A stretch of DNA of 8,796 nucleotides, taken from an uncultured Rhodanobacteraceae bacterium (GTDB lineage: Bacteria > Pseudomonadota > Gammaproteobacteria > Xanthomonadales > Ahniellaceae). Shown one piece after another: positions 1 to 6,934 of this stretch. The stretch covers positions 1 through 8,796 of the forward strand of contig CALMWD010000037.1 in assembly GCA_937873105.1 (NCBI GenBank). Direction: 5' to 3'. The notes under the pieces were generated by a model. The model had not been told where the DNA came from, did no database searches, and worked only from the letters and a program-made list of their open reading frames with translations. Position 1 is the first letter of the stretch. Every line of letters begins with the position of its first letter. The position numbers were made by a program, and so were the translations under genes.

Positions 1-1371
1 GATCGGACAGGCATGGTCGCCCAGCATCTGTTCCGGCTTGTAGCGGCAGCCGCGGCAGTAGTTGCTTTGGCGGTCGATGTACTTGCCGCTGGCGATGTAG
101 GGCTTGCTGGCCATGACCCCGCCGTCGGCGAACTGGCTCATGCCGAGCGTGTTCGGCACTTCGACCCAATCGACCGCGTCGACGTAGACGGCCAGATACC
201 AGCGATGCACGGCCTGCGGGTCGACGCCCGCGAGCAGCGCATACAGGCCGGTGACCATCAGCCGCTGGATGTGGTGGGCGTAACCGAAGCGCAGCGTCTG
301 CCCAATGGCCTCGCGCAGGCAGCGCAGGTCGGTGTCGCCGGTCCAGTAGAACGCGGGCAACGGCGCATGGGCATCGAGCGCGTTGTCGGTCGCCCATTGA
401 TCGATGCGCCACCAGTACAGGCCGCGCACGTGTTCGCGCCAGCCGAGGATCTGGCGGATGAAGCCTTCGGCCGCGGCGATCGGCACGCGCCCGGCGCGGT
501 ATTCGGCTTCGACGGCCTCGACCACGCGTTTCGCCGGCAGCAGCTTCAGGTTCATCGCCGCCGACAAACGCGCGTGATACAGCCAGGGTTCGCCGGTCCA
601 CATCGCGTCCTGCCACTGCCCGAAGGCGGGCAAGCGATGCGCGATGAAGTCCTGGAGCGCGGCTTCGGCGTCTTCGTCCGTCACTGGCCAGTCGAAGGCT
701 TCGAGGTCGCCGGGATGATCGGCGTACTCGCGTGCGACGAGATCGATGACTTCGCGCGTGATCGCATCGGGCGCAAAGCGCATCGGCGCCGGCAAGAAAC
801 CCGGACCCTGCGGCCCGAAGCCGTTGCGGTTGTCGTGGTCGTAGTTCCATTGCCCGGTCGCCGGCTTGGCGCCGTCCATCAACACGCGATGGCGCTTGCG
901 CAGGTCGCGGTAGAACCATTCCAGCCGCAGCTCGCGCCGACCGTTGGCCCAGGCCGCGAACTGTTCGGGCGTGGCGTAGAAATGCCGATCCTCGCGGACC
1001 TCGATCGGCACGCCGACCTCGTCGCAGACCGCACGCATCGCGGCATCGACGCGACCGTCTCCGGCCAGGACCATCACCACGCGTTCGGGCCGCCACGCCG
1101 ACAGATCCGCCTTCAGCGCGTCGGCGAGGCCGGCGGCATCATGCGTCCCGTGGGCGCGATAACGCAGGTCCCAGCCGCGACCGCGCAGTGCCTCCGCGAA
1201 GTGCCGCATCGCCGAGAGAAACAAGGCGATCCGCGCCTTGTGCGACCACACCTGCGTCGCCTCCTCGCGCACCTCGGCCATCCATACCGCATCCCGCCCC
1301 GCATCAAACCCGTCGAACGCCGCCGACGCGACGTCGAGCTGGTCGCCGAGGATGACTATGAGGTGGCGCAT
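1..1371 (-). CDS. phrB: FeS-BCP / PhrB-type (6-4) photolyase (C-terminus cut by window edge)
   Basis: A light-driven DNA repair flavoprotein of the iron-sulfur bacterial cryptochrome/photolyase group, whose characterised members reverse (6-4) photoproducts using FAD and a [4Fe-4S] cluster. Translating the minus strand from 1371 gives 457 open codons to the edge. The N-terminus (MRHLIVILGDQLD) is the family's Rossmann-like opening. A FAD-domain stretch near residues 302-324 contains EGFIRQILGWRE. GYAHHIQRL at 363-371 carries the His pair of (6-4) enzymes. Four cysteines, C351, C439, C442 (YCRGC) and C455 (HACPI), have the spacing of the four cluster ligands of Agrobacterium PhrB, offset by one residue. 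About 50 C-terminal residues should lie outside the window. Alternative in-frame ATGs are at 1383 and 1425; the one at 1425 directly follows the upstream gene's TAG and has GGAAAG before it, so translational coupling is possible. I chose 1371 because it matches the family N-terminus. Identification is firm; the start is not. Confidence 0.93.
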   Translation of the reverse strand, partial: MRHLIVILGDQLDVASAAFDGFDAGRDAVWMAEVREEATQVWSHKARIALFLSAMRHFAEALRGRGWDLRYRAHGTHDAAGLADALKADLSAWRPERVVMVLAGDGRVDAAMRAVCDEVGVPIEVREDRHFYATPEQFAAWANGRRELRLEWFYRDLRKRHRVLMDGAKPATGQWNYDHDNRNGFGPQGPGFLPAPMRFAPDAITREVIDLVAREYADHPGDLEAFDWPVTDEDAEAALQDFIAHRLPAFGQWQDAMWTGEPWLYHARLSAAMNLKLLPAKRVVEAVEAEYRAGRVPIAAAEGFIRQILGWREHVRGLYWWRIDQWATDNALDAHAPLPAFYWTGDTDLRCLREAIGQTLRFGYAHHIQRLMVTGLYALLAGVDPQAVHRWYLAVYVDAVDWVEVPNTLGMSQFADGGVMASKPYIASGKYIDRQSNYCRGCRYKPEQMLGDHACPI

Positions 1372-1425
1372 GGTCAAAGGCATCTGCGCATGATGCGGAA
1401 GTTGGTGTGGAACGGATGTCTGCAT

Positions 1426-1815
1426 CTACTTTCCGCAAGCGGCATCCGCTTCACCAACAAACCCGACCAGATCGGACTCCGCGATATCGAACGGGGTCAG
1501 CAGCGTCCGTGCCATCTCCAGCTTTTCTGCAAGCGTGAACCTGCCCCAACGGGAATGATCCGCCGCCCGTTGAACGGCCACCCTCCATTCGCGTCGACTC
1601 TGCGAGATCGCAAGCCAGTGCTTCCAAGATGTTGCCTTCTCAGGCGATGCAGTCTGAATGAGAGTCTCAATGACCCGCGCATGGATGCTCGCCAGAATTG
1701 GACTTGCCGAGACATCCGGGTCATTGGGCACATCACAGAATCGGGCTTCAAGCAGTGCCCGATGCAATGCGAGCAATTCGTTATTTTTTGATATCAGCAA
1801 AGTATCCGCGCTCAT
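1426..1815 (-). CDS. Hypothetical protein upstream of the photolyase
   Basis: I do not recognise this protein. From ATG 1815 it is 129 residues, starting MSADTLLISKNNELLALHRA. It appears soluble and mostly helical, with no signal peptide or membrane segment and with many charged residues. A Trp-containing stretch (SWKHWLAISQSRREWRVAVQ) sits in the middle and an acidic tail at the end. The frame stays open upstream to GTG 1860 (144 residues), but neither start has a good ribosome binding site. Its TAG is followed immediately by an ATG in the photolyase frame, suggesting co-transcription with the photolyase gene. Base composition is visibly lower in G+C than its neighbours (mid-50s percent by eye), with AT-rich codons such as AAA, AAT and TTA-type runs near the start, hinting at recent acquisition. 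Upstream in the same frame, across one TGA, is a short ORF with a strong ribosome binding site (1876-1941), so this could also be the remainder of a disrupted longer gene. Confidence 0.6.
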   Translation of the reverse strand: MSADTLLISKNNELLALHRALLEARFCDVPNDPDVSASPILASIHARVIETLIQTASPEKATSWKHWLAISQSRREWRVAVQRAADHSRWGRFTLAEKLEMARTLLTPFDIAESDLVGFVGEADAACGK

Positions 1816-1875
1816 TGTTTTCTGTCCATACCAATGATCCAAGTCGGTGACGAATCGCACATCTCGTCGATCAAC

Positions 1876-1941
1876 TCAACCGATGGCGGCCGAACGATGG
1901 AGGGTCGTGCTCGCAATGACCGCGTCCATGCCGTCAGTCAT
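1876..1941 (-). CDS. Possible 21-codon leader ORF, or the 5' end of a disrupted gene
   Basis: On the minus strand AAGGAG (1950-1955) stands 8 nt before ATG 1941, the best Shine-Dalgarno arrangement on this side of the divergent region. The ORF reads MTDGMDAVIAS... for 21 codons and stops at TGA 1876-1878. The frame then continues without another stop through GTG 1860 and ATG 1815 into the hypothetical gene ending at 1426. Two readings fit: a short leader peptide ahead of the hypothetical gene, or the true start of that gene interrupted by one nonsense codon. No similarity is recognised in the peptide. Support rests only on the ribosome binding site and the shared frame. Confidence 0.3.
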   Translation of the reverse strand: MTDGMDAVIASTTLHRSAAIG

Positions 1942-1953
1942 GCCCGCCTCTCC

Positions 1954-1981
1954 TTGATTGTTTAGGAGAATCCGCTAGGCT
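1954..1981 (+). promoter_or_regulatory. Putative sigma70-type promoter of the padR-permease operon
   Basis: TTGATT (1954-1959) and TAGGCT (1976-1981) are separated by 16 bp. The -35 is a fair match to consensus; the -10 keeps only the first two and the last base. Transcription would start near 1988, leaving a leader of about 18 nt that includes the ribosome binding site. The region is the only non-coding stretch ahead of the PadR gene, and the proposed elements lie inside a cluster of inverted repeats. Confidence 0.4.
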
Positions 1982-1998
1982 TGCCTAAACTTCTTAGG
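1960..1998. promoter_or_regulatory. Putative PadR operator: four TAGG/CCTA boxes with inverted repeats
   Basis: GTTTAGG (1960-1966) and CCTAAAC (1984-1990) form a perfect 7-bp inverted repeat 17 bp apart. Inside it TAGGC (1976-1980) and GCCTA (1983-1987) form a second, tight inverted repeat, and TTAGG recurs at 1994-1998. These elements cover the proposed -10 and the start of transcription of the PadR gene. PadR proteins are dimeric winged-helix repressors that commonly bind inverted repeats in their own promoters, so autoregulation is a reasonable inference; binding itself is not shown by sequence. Confidence 0.45.
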
Positions 1999-2005
1999 TG
2001 AGACC

Positions 2006-2350
2006 ATGAGCGCGGCGCCGATCATTCCCGGAACCTTGGATCTGCTGGTGTTGAAGGCCGTGTCGCTGGGACGGGAGCATGGCTACGGCGTGCTGCTGCG
2101 CATCCAGCGCGCCTCGCAGGACGTGCTGCTGGTCGAACAGGGCGCGCTGTATCCGGCGCTGGCGCGACTGGAGCAGCAGGGACTGATCGAATCCGAATGG
2201 GGCGTGTCGGAGAACAACCGCCGCGCCAAGTTCTACGTGCTGACCCGCGACGGCAAGGCGCGGCTGAAGTCGGACACGGCCGACTGGCGCCGCTTCGCCG
2301 CCGCGCTCGACCAGGTGCTGGCGACGCCGAACCTGGAGGCGCTGGCATGA
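2006..2350 (+). CDS. PadR-family transcriptional regulator
   Basis: A 114-residue winged-helix DNA-binding repressor, about the length of the minimal PadR subgroup found beside ADOP permeases (the 'acidobacterial PadR' type). The pattern is typical: GTLDLLVLKAVSLG helix, HGYGVLLRIQ, then the recognition region GALYPALARLEQQGLI at about 46-61, followed by the wing with RRAKFYVLTRDGKARLK at about 72-88. A short C-terminal helix would serve dimerisation. AGGTGA (1996-2001) lies 4 nt before the ATG, which supports this start. The stop codon overlaps the next gene's start (ATGA at 2347-2350), so the repressor and permease are translationally coupled. Likely role: ligand- or stress-responsive autorepressor of this operon through the inverted repeats just upstream. 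The inducer cannot be read from sequence. Confidence 0.93.
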   Translation: MSAAPIIPGTLDLLVLKAVSLGREHGYGVLLRIQRASQDVLLVEQGALYPALARLEQQGLIESEWGVSENNRRAKFYVLTRDGKARLKSDTADWRRFAAALDQVLATPNLEALA

Positions 2351-4968
2351 GCCTGAAATCGCTCTGGCAACGCCTGCGCCACCGCGCCCGCTTCGAGCGC
2401 GAACTGGACGACGAACTCGCGTTTCACCTTGAAGCGCGCCGCGAACACCTGATCCGCAACGGCCACGACGAGGCCGAGGCGACGCGCCGCGCGCGCATCG
2501 AGCTCGGCATGGTCGAATCGCACAAGGATGCGGTGCGTGCCGCCCATGGCCTGGCCTGGTTCGACCAGTGGACCGGCGAACTGCGCCGCGCCGCACGCAG
2601 CCTGGCGCGCAGCCCGCTGTTCGCCGTGTCGGCGATCGCCATCCTCGGCGCCGCCATCGCGGTAAACCTGGTGCTGTTCTCGATCTACGGCAGCTACCTG
2701 CTGCGCACGCCCGAAATCGTCCAGCGCGGTGAAGTGGTCGACCTCGCCGACCTGTACGGCGACAACGGCGATCGACGCGTGCGGCTGACCGCGGACGAAT
2801 TGCGCAGCATCGCCCCTGCCCTTGCCGAACAAAGCCGCGGCCTGCTGATCAGCAACATGGTCCGCATGATGCTCGGCGGCGACGCGCCGCGGACCGCGTA
2901 TGGCATGGCGGTCAATGGCGACTACCTGCCGCTGCTTTCGGCTCAGCCACGTCTTGGCCGCATCCTCGATGCCCGCGACGATGCGCCCGGCGCTGCACCC
3001 ACCCTGTTGCTCGGCGACGCGGGCTGGCGGGCACTGGCCGCAGCCGATCCCGACATCGTCGGCAAGACCCTCAACTTCGGCGGCGTCGACTTCACCGTCG
3101 TCGGCGTGATGCCGCCGGAATTTCTCGACCTGCAGCCGCTGCCGCCGCAGTTCTGGATCACCACCGAAGGTTACGCCACCTGGCGCGGCCACTACACCGG
3201 CAGCGACTATTCGGAAGGCTACGACCTCAGCGTGCTGCTGGCCCAGGGCGCGAGCCCCGAAAGCCTGCGCCAGCGCCTGTTGCCGGCGGTGCAGGCCCTG
3301 CCTTCGCGACAGGCGCAGGACGAACGCGTCTCCTCGATGGACCTGTTGCCGCGCAAGTCGCTGCTTGCGGCGGAAGACGCGGCCGACCTCAACATCGCGG
3401 CCATTCCGGTGTTCGGCCTCGTGCTGCTGGTGCTGGTCGTGGCCTGCGCCAATCTGGCCAACCTGATGCTGGCGCGCGCCACCGCGCAACGCCAGGAACT
3501 CGCGATCCGCGCCAGCGTCGGTGCCTCGCGCTGGCGGCTGATGCGACAGTTGCTGACCGAAAGCGGCCTGCTCGCGATCGCCGCCGCGGCCTTCGGACTG
3601 GTGTTGTGTGCGCTCACGGTCGAACCGCTGCATCGCTACGCCCTGTCGGTGATGATCGGGCTCGGCATGGAGCCGATCGCCATCCACATCGACGGTCGCG
3701 TCTTCCTGGCCGCCACGGCACTGGCCGCGTTCACGACGATGAGTTTCGGCCTGCTGCCGGCGCTGGCCGCGACGAATCGCAACCTCGCTGCCGGTGCCCG
3801 CCGCGATGCGAGCCTGGGCTCGATCACGCCGTCCCGCTTGCGCGGCGTGCTGATGGTCCTGCAGATCGCCGCGAGCCTGGTCCTGCTGGTCGTCGCCGCC
3901 TTGATCGTCGCGACCGCGCATCGCGCCCGGCACATCGATGTCGGATTCGATCCGGCGCGCCTGGTCGACTTGCGCCATCCGGCCGCCGATGCGGCGCTGC
4001 GTGCCCGCATTGAACAGGTGCCGGGCGTCCTCGGCAGCACCTCGGCCATGCGCGTGCCGCTGTATGGCTGGCAGTCGCGCACGCCGGCCGTGGTCGACGG
4101 GCAAAGCCTGGCGCTCGGTCTGAACATGGTCGACGAGCGCTACTTCGGCACACTCGGCATCCGCTTCGAGCAAGGTCGCGATTTCCGCGCCGAGGAAGCG
4201 CAGCATCGCAACGACGTGGCCATCGTCAGCGCCGCGACCGCCGCCAGCCTGTGGCCGGATCGCAACCCGATCGGCCAGCGCCTGCGCCTCGTCGGCGAGG
4301 AAGGCGGCTTCATCGGCAAGGATCGCGAGGTCGAGGTGATCGGCGTCGCCGCCGACATCGCCAGCGGCCTGCTGTTCACCGGCCAGGACAAGAACGCCGT
4401 CTACTTGCCGGCGCAACTTGGCCAGGAAGCGATGAATGAATTGATCCTGGCCATCGATCCGGCCCGCGCCGAGAGCATCACCCGCGATCTGATCGCGCTG
4501 TGCAACGAACGCAATCGTGCCCAGCCCTGCGAGCCGTGGCGATTGACCAGCGTCGCCGCGTTGCAACGCATGCCGTTCGAAATCGCACGCAGCGTGGCGA
4601 CCGCCCTCGGTCTGGTCGCGCTGCTGATTTCGGCGATCGGCCTGTACGGCGTGGTGCGCTTCACCGTCGCCAGCCGCACTCGAGAAATCGGCGTGCGCGT
4701 CGCGCTCGGCGCCACGCCGCTCGGGGTCGTGAAGCTGGTGCTGCGCGGCGCGTTGCGGCAGGTCGCCTGGGGCGTCGCCCTCGGTCTGCCGATCTGCCTG
4801 CTGGTGTCCTGGATCATGCGCGGCACGCTCGGCAGCGCCCTCGCTTTCGCGCCGACCGCCTACGTCGGCGTCCCGATGCTGCTGCTCGCCACCGCCCTGC
4901 TCGCCACCGTGCTGCCCGCGCGCCGCGCCACGCGCATCGCGCCGACGGAAGCCTTGCGCGAGGACTGA
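2347..4968 (+). CDS. ADOP-type ABC transporter permease (MacB/FtsX-like, duplicated)
   Basis: An 873-residue inner-membrane protein of the 'acidobacterial duplicated orphan permease' type. The cytoplasmic N-terminal domain has the characteristic FERELDDELAFHLEAR and ATRRARIELG segments (about 17-54) and KDAVRAAHG. Then come TM1 (about 92-114), a periplasmic MacB-like domain (about 125-345), three TMs at about 350-372, 402-424 and 452-472 with VACANLANLMLARAT, a fifth TM (498-522), a second periplasmic domain (about 530-740), and three TMs at about 748-770, 797-822 and 838-858 with TREIGVRVALGAT. The tail PARRATRIAPTEALRED is also typical. Relatives act as mechanotransmission or export permeases with a separate MacB-like ATPase, but no ATPase gene is present here, as is usual for this group. 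ATG 2347 overlaps the PadR stop; the frame is open further upstream to 2197 but that part overlaps padR. Substrate unknown; regulated with padR. Confidence 0.93.
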   Translation: MSLKSLWQRLRHRARFERELDDELAFHLEARREHLIRNGHDEAEATRRARIELGMVESHKDAVRAAHGLAWFDQWTGELRRAARSLARSPLFAVSAIAILGAAIAVNLVLFSIYGSYLLRTPEIVQRGEVVDLADLYGDNGDRRVRLTADELRSIAPALAEQSRGLLISNMVRMMLGGDAPRTAYGMAVNGDYLPLLSAQPRLGRILDARDDAPGAAPTLLLGDAGWRALAAADPDIVGKTLNFGGVDFTVVGVMPPEFLDLQPLPPQFWITTEGYATWRGHYTGSDYSEGYDLSVLLAQGASPESLRQRLLPAVQALPSRQAQDERVSSMDLLPRKSLLAAEDAADLNIAAIPVFGLVLLVLVVACANLANLMLARATAQRQELAIRASVGASRWRLMRQLLTESGLLAIAAAAFGLVLCALTVEPLHRYALSVMIGLGMEPIAIHIDGRVFLAATALAAFTTMSFGLLPALAATNRNLAAGARRDASLGSITPSRLRGVLMVLQIAASLVLLVVAALIVATAHRARHIDVGFDPARLVDLRHPAADAALRARIEQVPGVLGSTSAMRVPLYGWQSRTPAVVDGQSLALGLNMVDERYFGTLGIRFEQGRDFRAEEAQHRNDVAIVSAATAASLWPDRNPIGQRLRLVGEEGGFIGKDREVEVIGVAADIASGLLFTGQDKNAVYLPAQLGQEAMNELILAIDPARAESITRDLIALCNERNRAQPCEPWRLTSVAALQRMPFEIARSVATALGLVALLISAIGLYGVVRFTVASRTREIGVRVALGATPLGVVKLVLRGALRQVAWGVALGLPICLLVSWIMRGTLGSALAFAPTAYVGVPMLLLATALLATVLPARRATRIAPTEALRED

Positions 4969-4979
4969 GGCGAGGCGCA

Positions 4980-5009
4980 TCCGCGTATCATCGCGTGATG
5001 ATGCGCGGA
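4980..5009 (+). promoter_or_regulatory. RNA hairpin enclosing the cytochrome start codons
   Basis: Positions 4980-4992 pair with 4997-5009: 13 consecutive pairs (one U-G, at 4986/5003) closed by the four-base loop GCGT at 4993-4996. Both candidate start codons of the next gene, ATG 4998 and ATG 5001, lie in the 3' arm. GAGG-like Shine-Dalgarno sequences (4967-4970 and 4972-4975) sit just 5' of the stem, too far from the ATG in linear distance. No U-run follows, so it is a poor intrinsic terminator. It could mask translation until ribosomes or another factor open it, or as DNA be a nearly palindromic protein-binding site. Confidence 0.5.
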
Positions 5010-6866
5010 CTGGTTCTCCTGCTGCTTTCCGGCCTCACCTGCAGTGTCCTGGCGGAGGATGTGCTGTCCCGCCTCGGCTGGCAGGAGCGCGAGGGCGCGG
5101 CGCGTGGTTATCTGCAAGACGACACCTGCGGCCATTGCCATCAACGGATCGCGCAGACGTTTGCCGAGGTCGGCATGGGCCGCGCCTTCTCGCGTCCGTT
5201 GCAGGTCGGGCTGCCCAAAGACTTCGAGCAGGCCGCGTTCACGCATCCGCGCACCGGCCAGCGCTACCGGATGTATCGCAAGGACGAGGCGCTGTGGTTC
5301 GAGCAACGCGGACGCGACGGCGATCATGCGCTGATCTTGCGCGTCGATTGGGCCATCGGTTCCGGCCATCGCGCGCAAAGTTTCGCGCATCGCACCGAGG
5401 CCGGCGAGCTGTATCAGCTGCCGGTGACCTGGTACGCGGAATCGCAGCGACTGGCGGCATCGCCTGGCTACGAATCGGCCGACCACCCGGGCGTGGAACG
5501 CCGCATCACCCAGGGCTGCATTTCCTGCCACAACGCCTATCCGGATGCGCCCGAAGGTTCGGACAGCGCCTTGTCGCCCGACCTGTTCCCGCCGTCGTTG
5601 CCGCAGGGCATCGGCTGCCAGCGATGCCATGGTCCGGGCGCGGCGCACGTGCGCAAGGTGCTCGATGGCGCGCCGCTGGCCGAGATTCGGTCCAGCATCG
5701 TCCAGCCCGGCAAGCTGGATTGGCCGACCCGCAACGCGATCTGTTTCCAGTGTCATCTGCTGCCCGCGGTCGAGGTGATCGGGCCGCGCCGCATCGATCA
5801 GGGCTTCTATGGCTTCCGGCCGGGCCAGGCGCTGACCGATCACCAGTTGCCGATCGACACGACGGATGCGCGCCTGCCGCGCGACGAGCGCTTCCAGATC
5901 AACCATCACGCGTTCCGGATGATGCAAAGCGCGTGTTACGTCGAGAGTGATGCGCAGATGGGCTGCACCCGTTGCCACGACCCGCATGTGCGTCGTGTCG
6001 GTGCGTCAGCGCGCGGCTGGTATCGCGAGCGCTGTCTCGCCTGCCATGAAAACCTGCCGCGCAGCCATGGTGAACCGAGTGCAGCAGGCGATGACCCGGC
6101 CGGCGGCACTGGCGACCACGACGACCAACGCGACTGCGTCGCCTGCCACATGGCGAAACGACGCACCCAGGATGTCGTCGAAGTCACGATGACCGATCAC
6201 CGCATCGTGCGCCACATCGCACCGGCCGCACCACGCCTGGCCGCACACGAACCGCACACGCCCGAACTGATCGACCTTCAACTCTTCAATCCGCCCGCGG
6301 ACCTGGGCACGGACGAAGCCAAGGCCTACCGCGCGCTGGCCGCCTTGGATCACGGCATCGACGGCGGCGCGCTCGACGCACTCGCCCGCCACCTGGCCGC
6401 GATGCCGAAAGCGAGTCCGACCTGGTGGCTACGGTTGTCGCGTCATCAGGCCGGTGCAGGTCGATGGACCGAGGCGATGGCGTCGCTGTCGCATCTGCCC
6501 ACCTCGCAACGACAGACGCCGGACGCACGATTCATCGAAGCACTGATCGCCGCCGGCCAGGGCCGCCACGATGCCGCACGCGAGCAACTCGCCGCACTCG
6601 CGCAGTCCACGACCTTCCTGCCCGAAGCCGACTACAACCTCGGCGTGCTCGCGCTCCGCGATGGCGACACTGCCGCAGCAATCCGCGCCCTCGCCGAAGC
6701 CACCCGCCTCCGTCCCCTCAGCGCCGCCAGCTGGCTACGCCTCGCGATGGCGCAACACCAGGCCCATCAACCCGAAGCCGCCCGCACCAGCCTCAACCGT
6801 GCGCTCGCCCTTCGGCCGGATTGGTTGGAGGCGCAACGGCTTGCGGAGGATTGGGGAAGCAACTGA
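4998..6866 (+). CDS. Secreted seven-heme c-type cytochrome with C-terminal TPR repeats
   Basis: A 622-residue protein. A signal peptide (MMRGLVLLLLSGLTCSVLA, cleavage likely after residue 19) sends it to the periplasm, where c-type heme is attached. Seven CxxCH heme sites are present: CGHCH 44-48, CISCH 174-178, CQRCH 207-211, CFQCH 249-253, CTRCH 323-327, CLACH 346-350 and CVACH 380-384. This resembles cytochrome c554/doubled-CxxCH families. Other histidines that could be distal ligands are H124, H131, H303, H304 and the pair in TDHRIVRH (401, 406). From about 440 to 615 the chain turns into Ala-rich helical pairs typical of tetratricopeptide repeats (for example EADYNLGVLALRDGDTAAAI and WLRLAMAQHQAHQPEAARTSL). 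Likely an electron-transfer protein or multiheme enzyme that docks partners through TPRs; no specific substrate can be assigned. It starts 29 bp after the permease, in a hairpin; GTG 4995 and ATG 5001 are alternative starts. Confidence 0.88.
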   Translation: MMRGLVLLLLSGLTCSVLAEDVLSRLGWQEREGAARGYLQDDTCGHCHQRIAQTFAEVGMGRAFSRPLQVGLPKDFEQAAFTHPRTGQRYRMYRKDEALWFEQRGRDGDHALILRVDWAIGSGHRAQSFAHRTEAGELYQLPVTWYAESQRLAASPGYESADHPGVERRITQGCISCHNAYPDAPEGSDSALSPDLFPPSLPQGIGCQRCHGPGAAHVRKVLDGAPLAEIRSSIVQPGKLDWPTRNAICFQCHLLPAVEVIGPRRIDQGFYGFRPGQALTDHQLPIDTTDARLPRDERFQINHHAFRMMQSACYVESDAQMGCTRCHDPHVRRVGASARGWYRERCLACHENLPRSHGEPSAAGDDPAGGTGDHDDQRDCVACHMAKRRTQDVVEVTMTDHRIVRHIAPAAPRLAAHEPHTPELIDLQLFNPPADLGTDEAKAYRALAALDHGIDGGALDALARHLAAMPKASPTWWLRLSRHQAGAGRWTEAMASLSHLPTSQRQTPDARFIEALIAAGQGRHDAAREQLAALAQSTTFLPEADYNLGVLALRDGDTAAAIRALAEATRLRPLSAASWLRLAMAQHQAHQPEAARTSLNRALALRPDWLEAQRLAEDWGSN

Positions 6867-6904
6867 TGGACCCATTTTTTAGGAACAAACGATTGCACCA
6901 CGCC

Positions 6905-6934
6905 TTGAAAGAGACCAGTTACGAGACCTATTAT
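6905..6934 (+). promoter_or_regulatory. Sigma70-type promoter of the toxin-antitoxin operon
   Basis: TTGAAA (6905-6910) and TATTAT (6929-6934), each 5 of 6 to consensus, are 18 bp apart, making this the strongest promoter-like sequence in the window. It stands in the short AT-richer gap between the cytochrome gene and the antitoxin ATG at 6968. Transcription would begin near 6941. The leader to the ATG shows no clear Shine-Dalgarno sequence. Confidence 0.65.

Noticed and set aside
13..1791. 592-codon plus-strand ORF opposite the photolyase and hypothetical gene
   Set aside because: Low-complexity Val/Arg/Gly-rich translation with no family features; the opposite strand encodes an unmistakable photolyase over most of it.
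1910..1925. GTCATTGCGAGC-like string (minus strand) recalling dispersed bacterial repeats
   Set aside because: Only about a dozen bases fit, the usual palindromic continuation is missing and there is no second copy in the window.
2197..2346. N-terminal extension of the permease frame
   Set aside because: It overlaps padR out of frame and lacks the family N-terminus; ATG 2347 in the ATGA overlap fits the family exactly.
2233..4980. 915-codon minus-strand ORF across the permease gene
   Set aside because: Antisense shadow produced by high third-position G+C; translation is Gln/Arg/Asp/Ala-rich and has no membrane or domain pattern.
4860..5987. 375-codon minus-strand ORF across the permease end and cytochrome start
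   Set aside because: Crosses a clear gene boundary on the other strand and contradicts the heme motifs encoded there.
6871..6880. T-run after the cytochrome gene as an intrinsic terminator
   Set aside because: Only a three-base GGG/CCC pairing precedes the six T residues; no stable stem is present.
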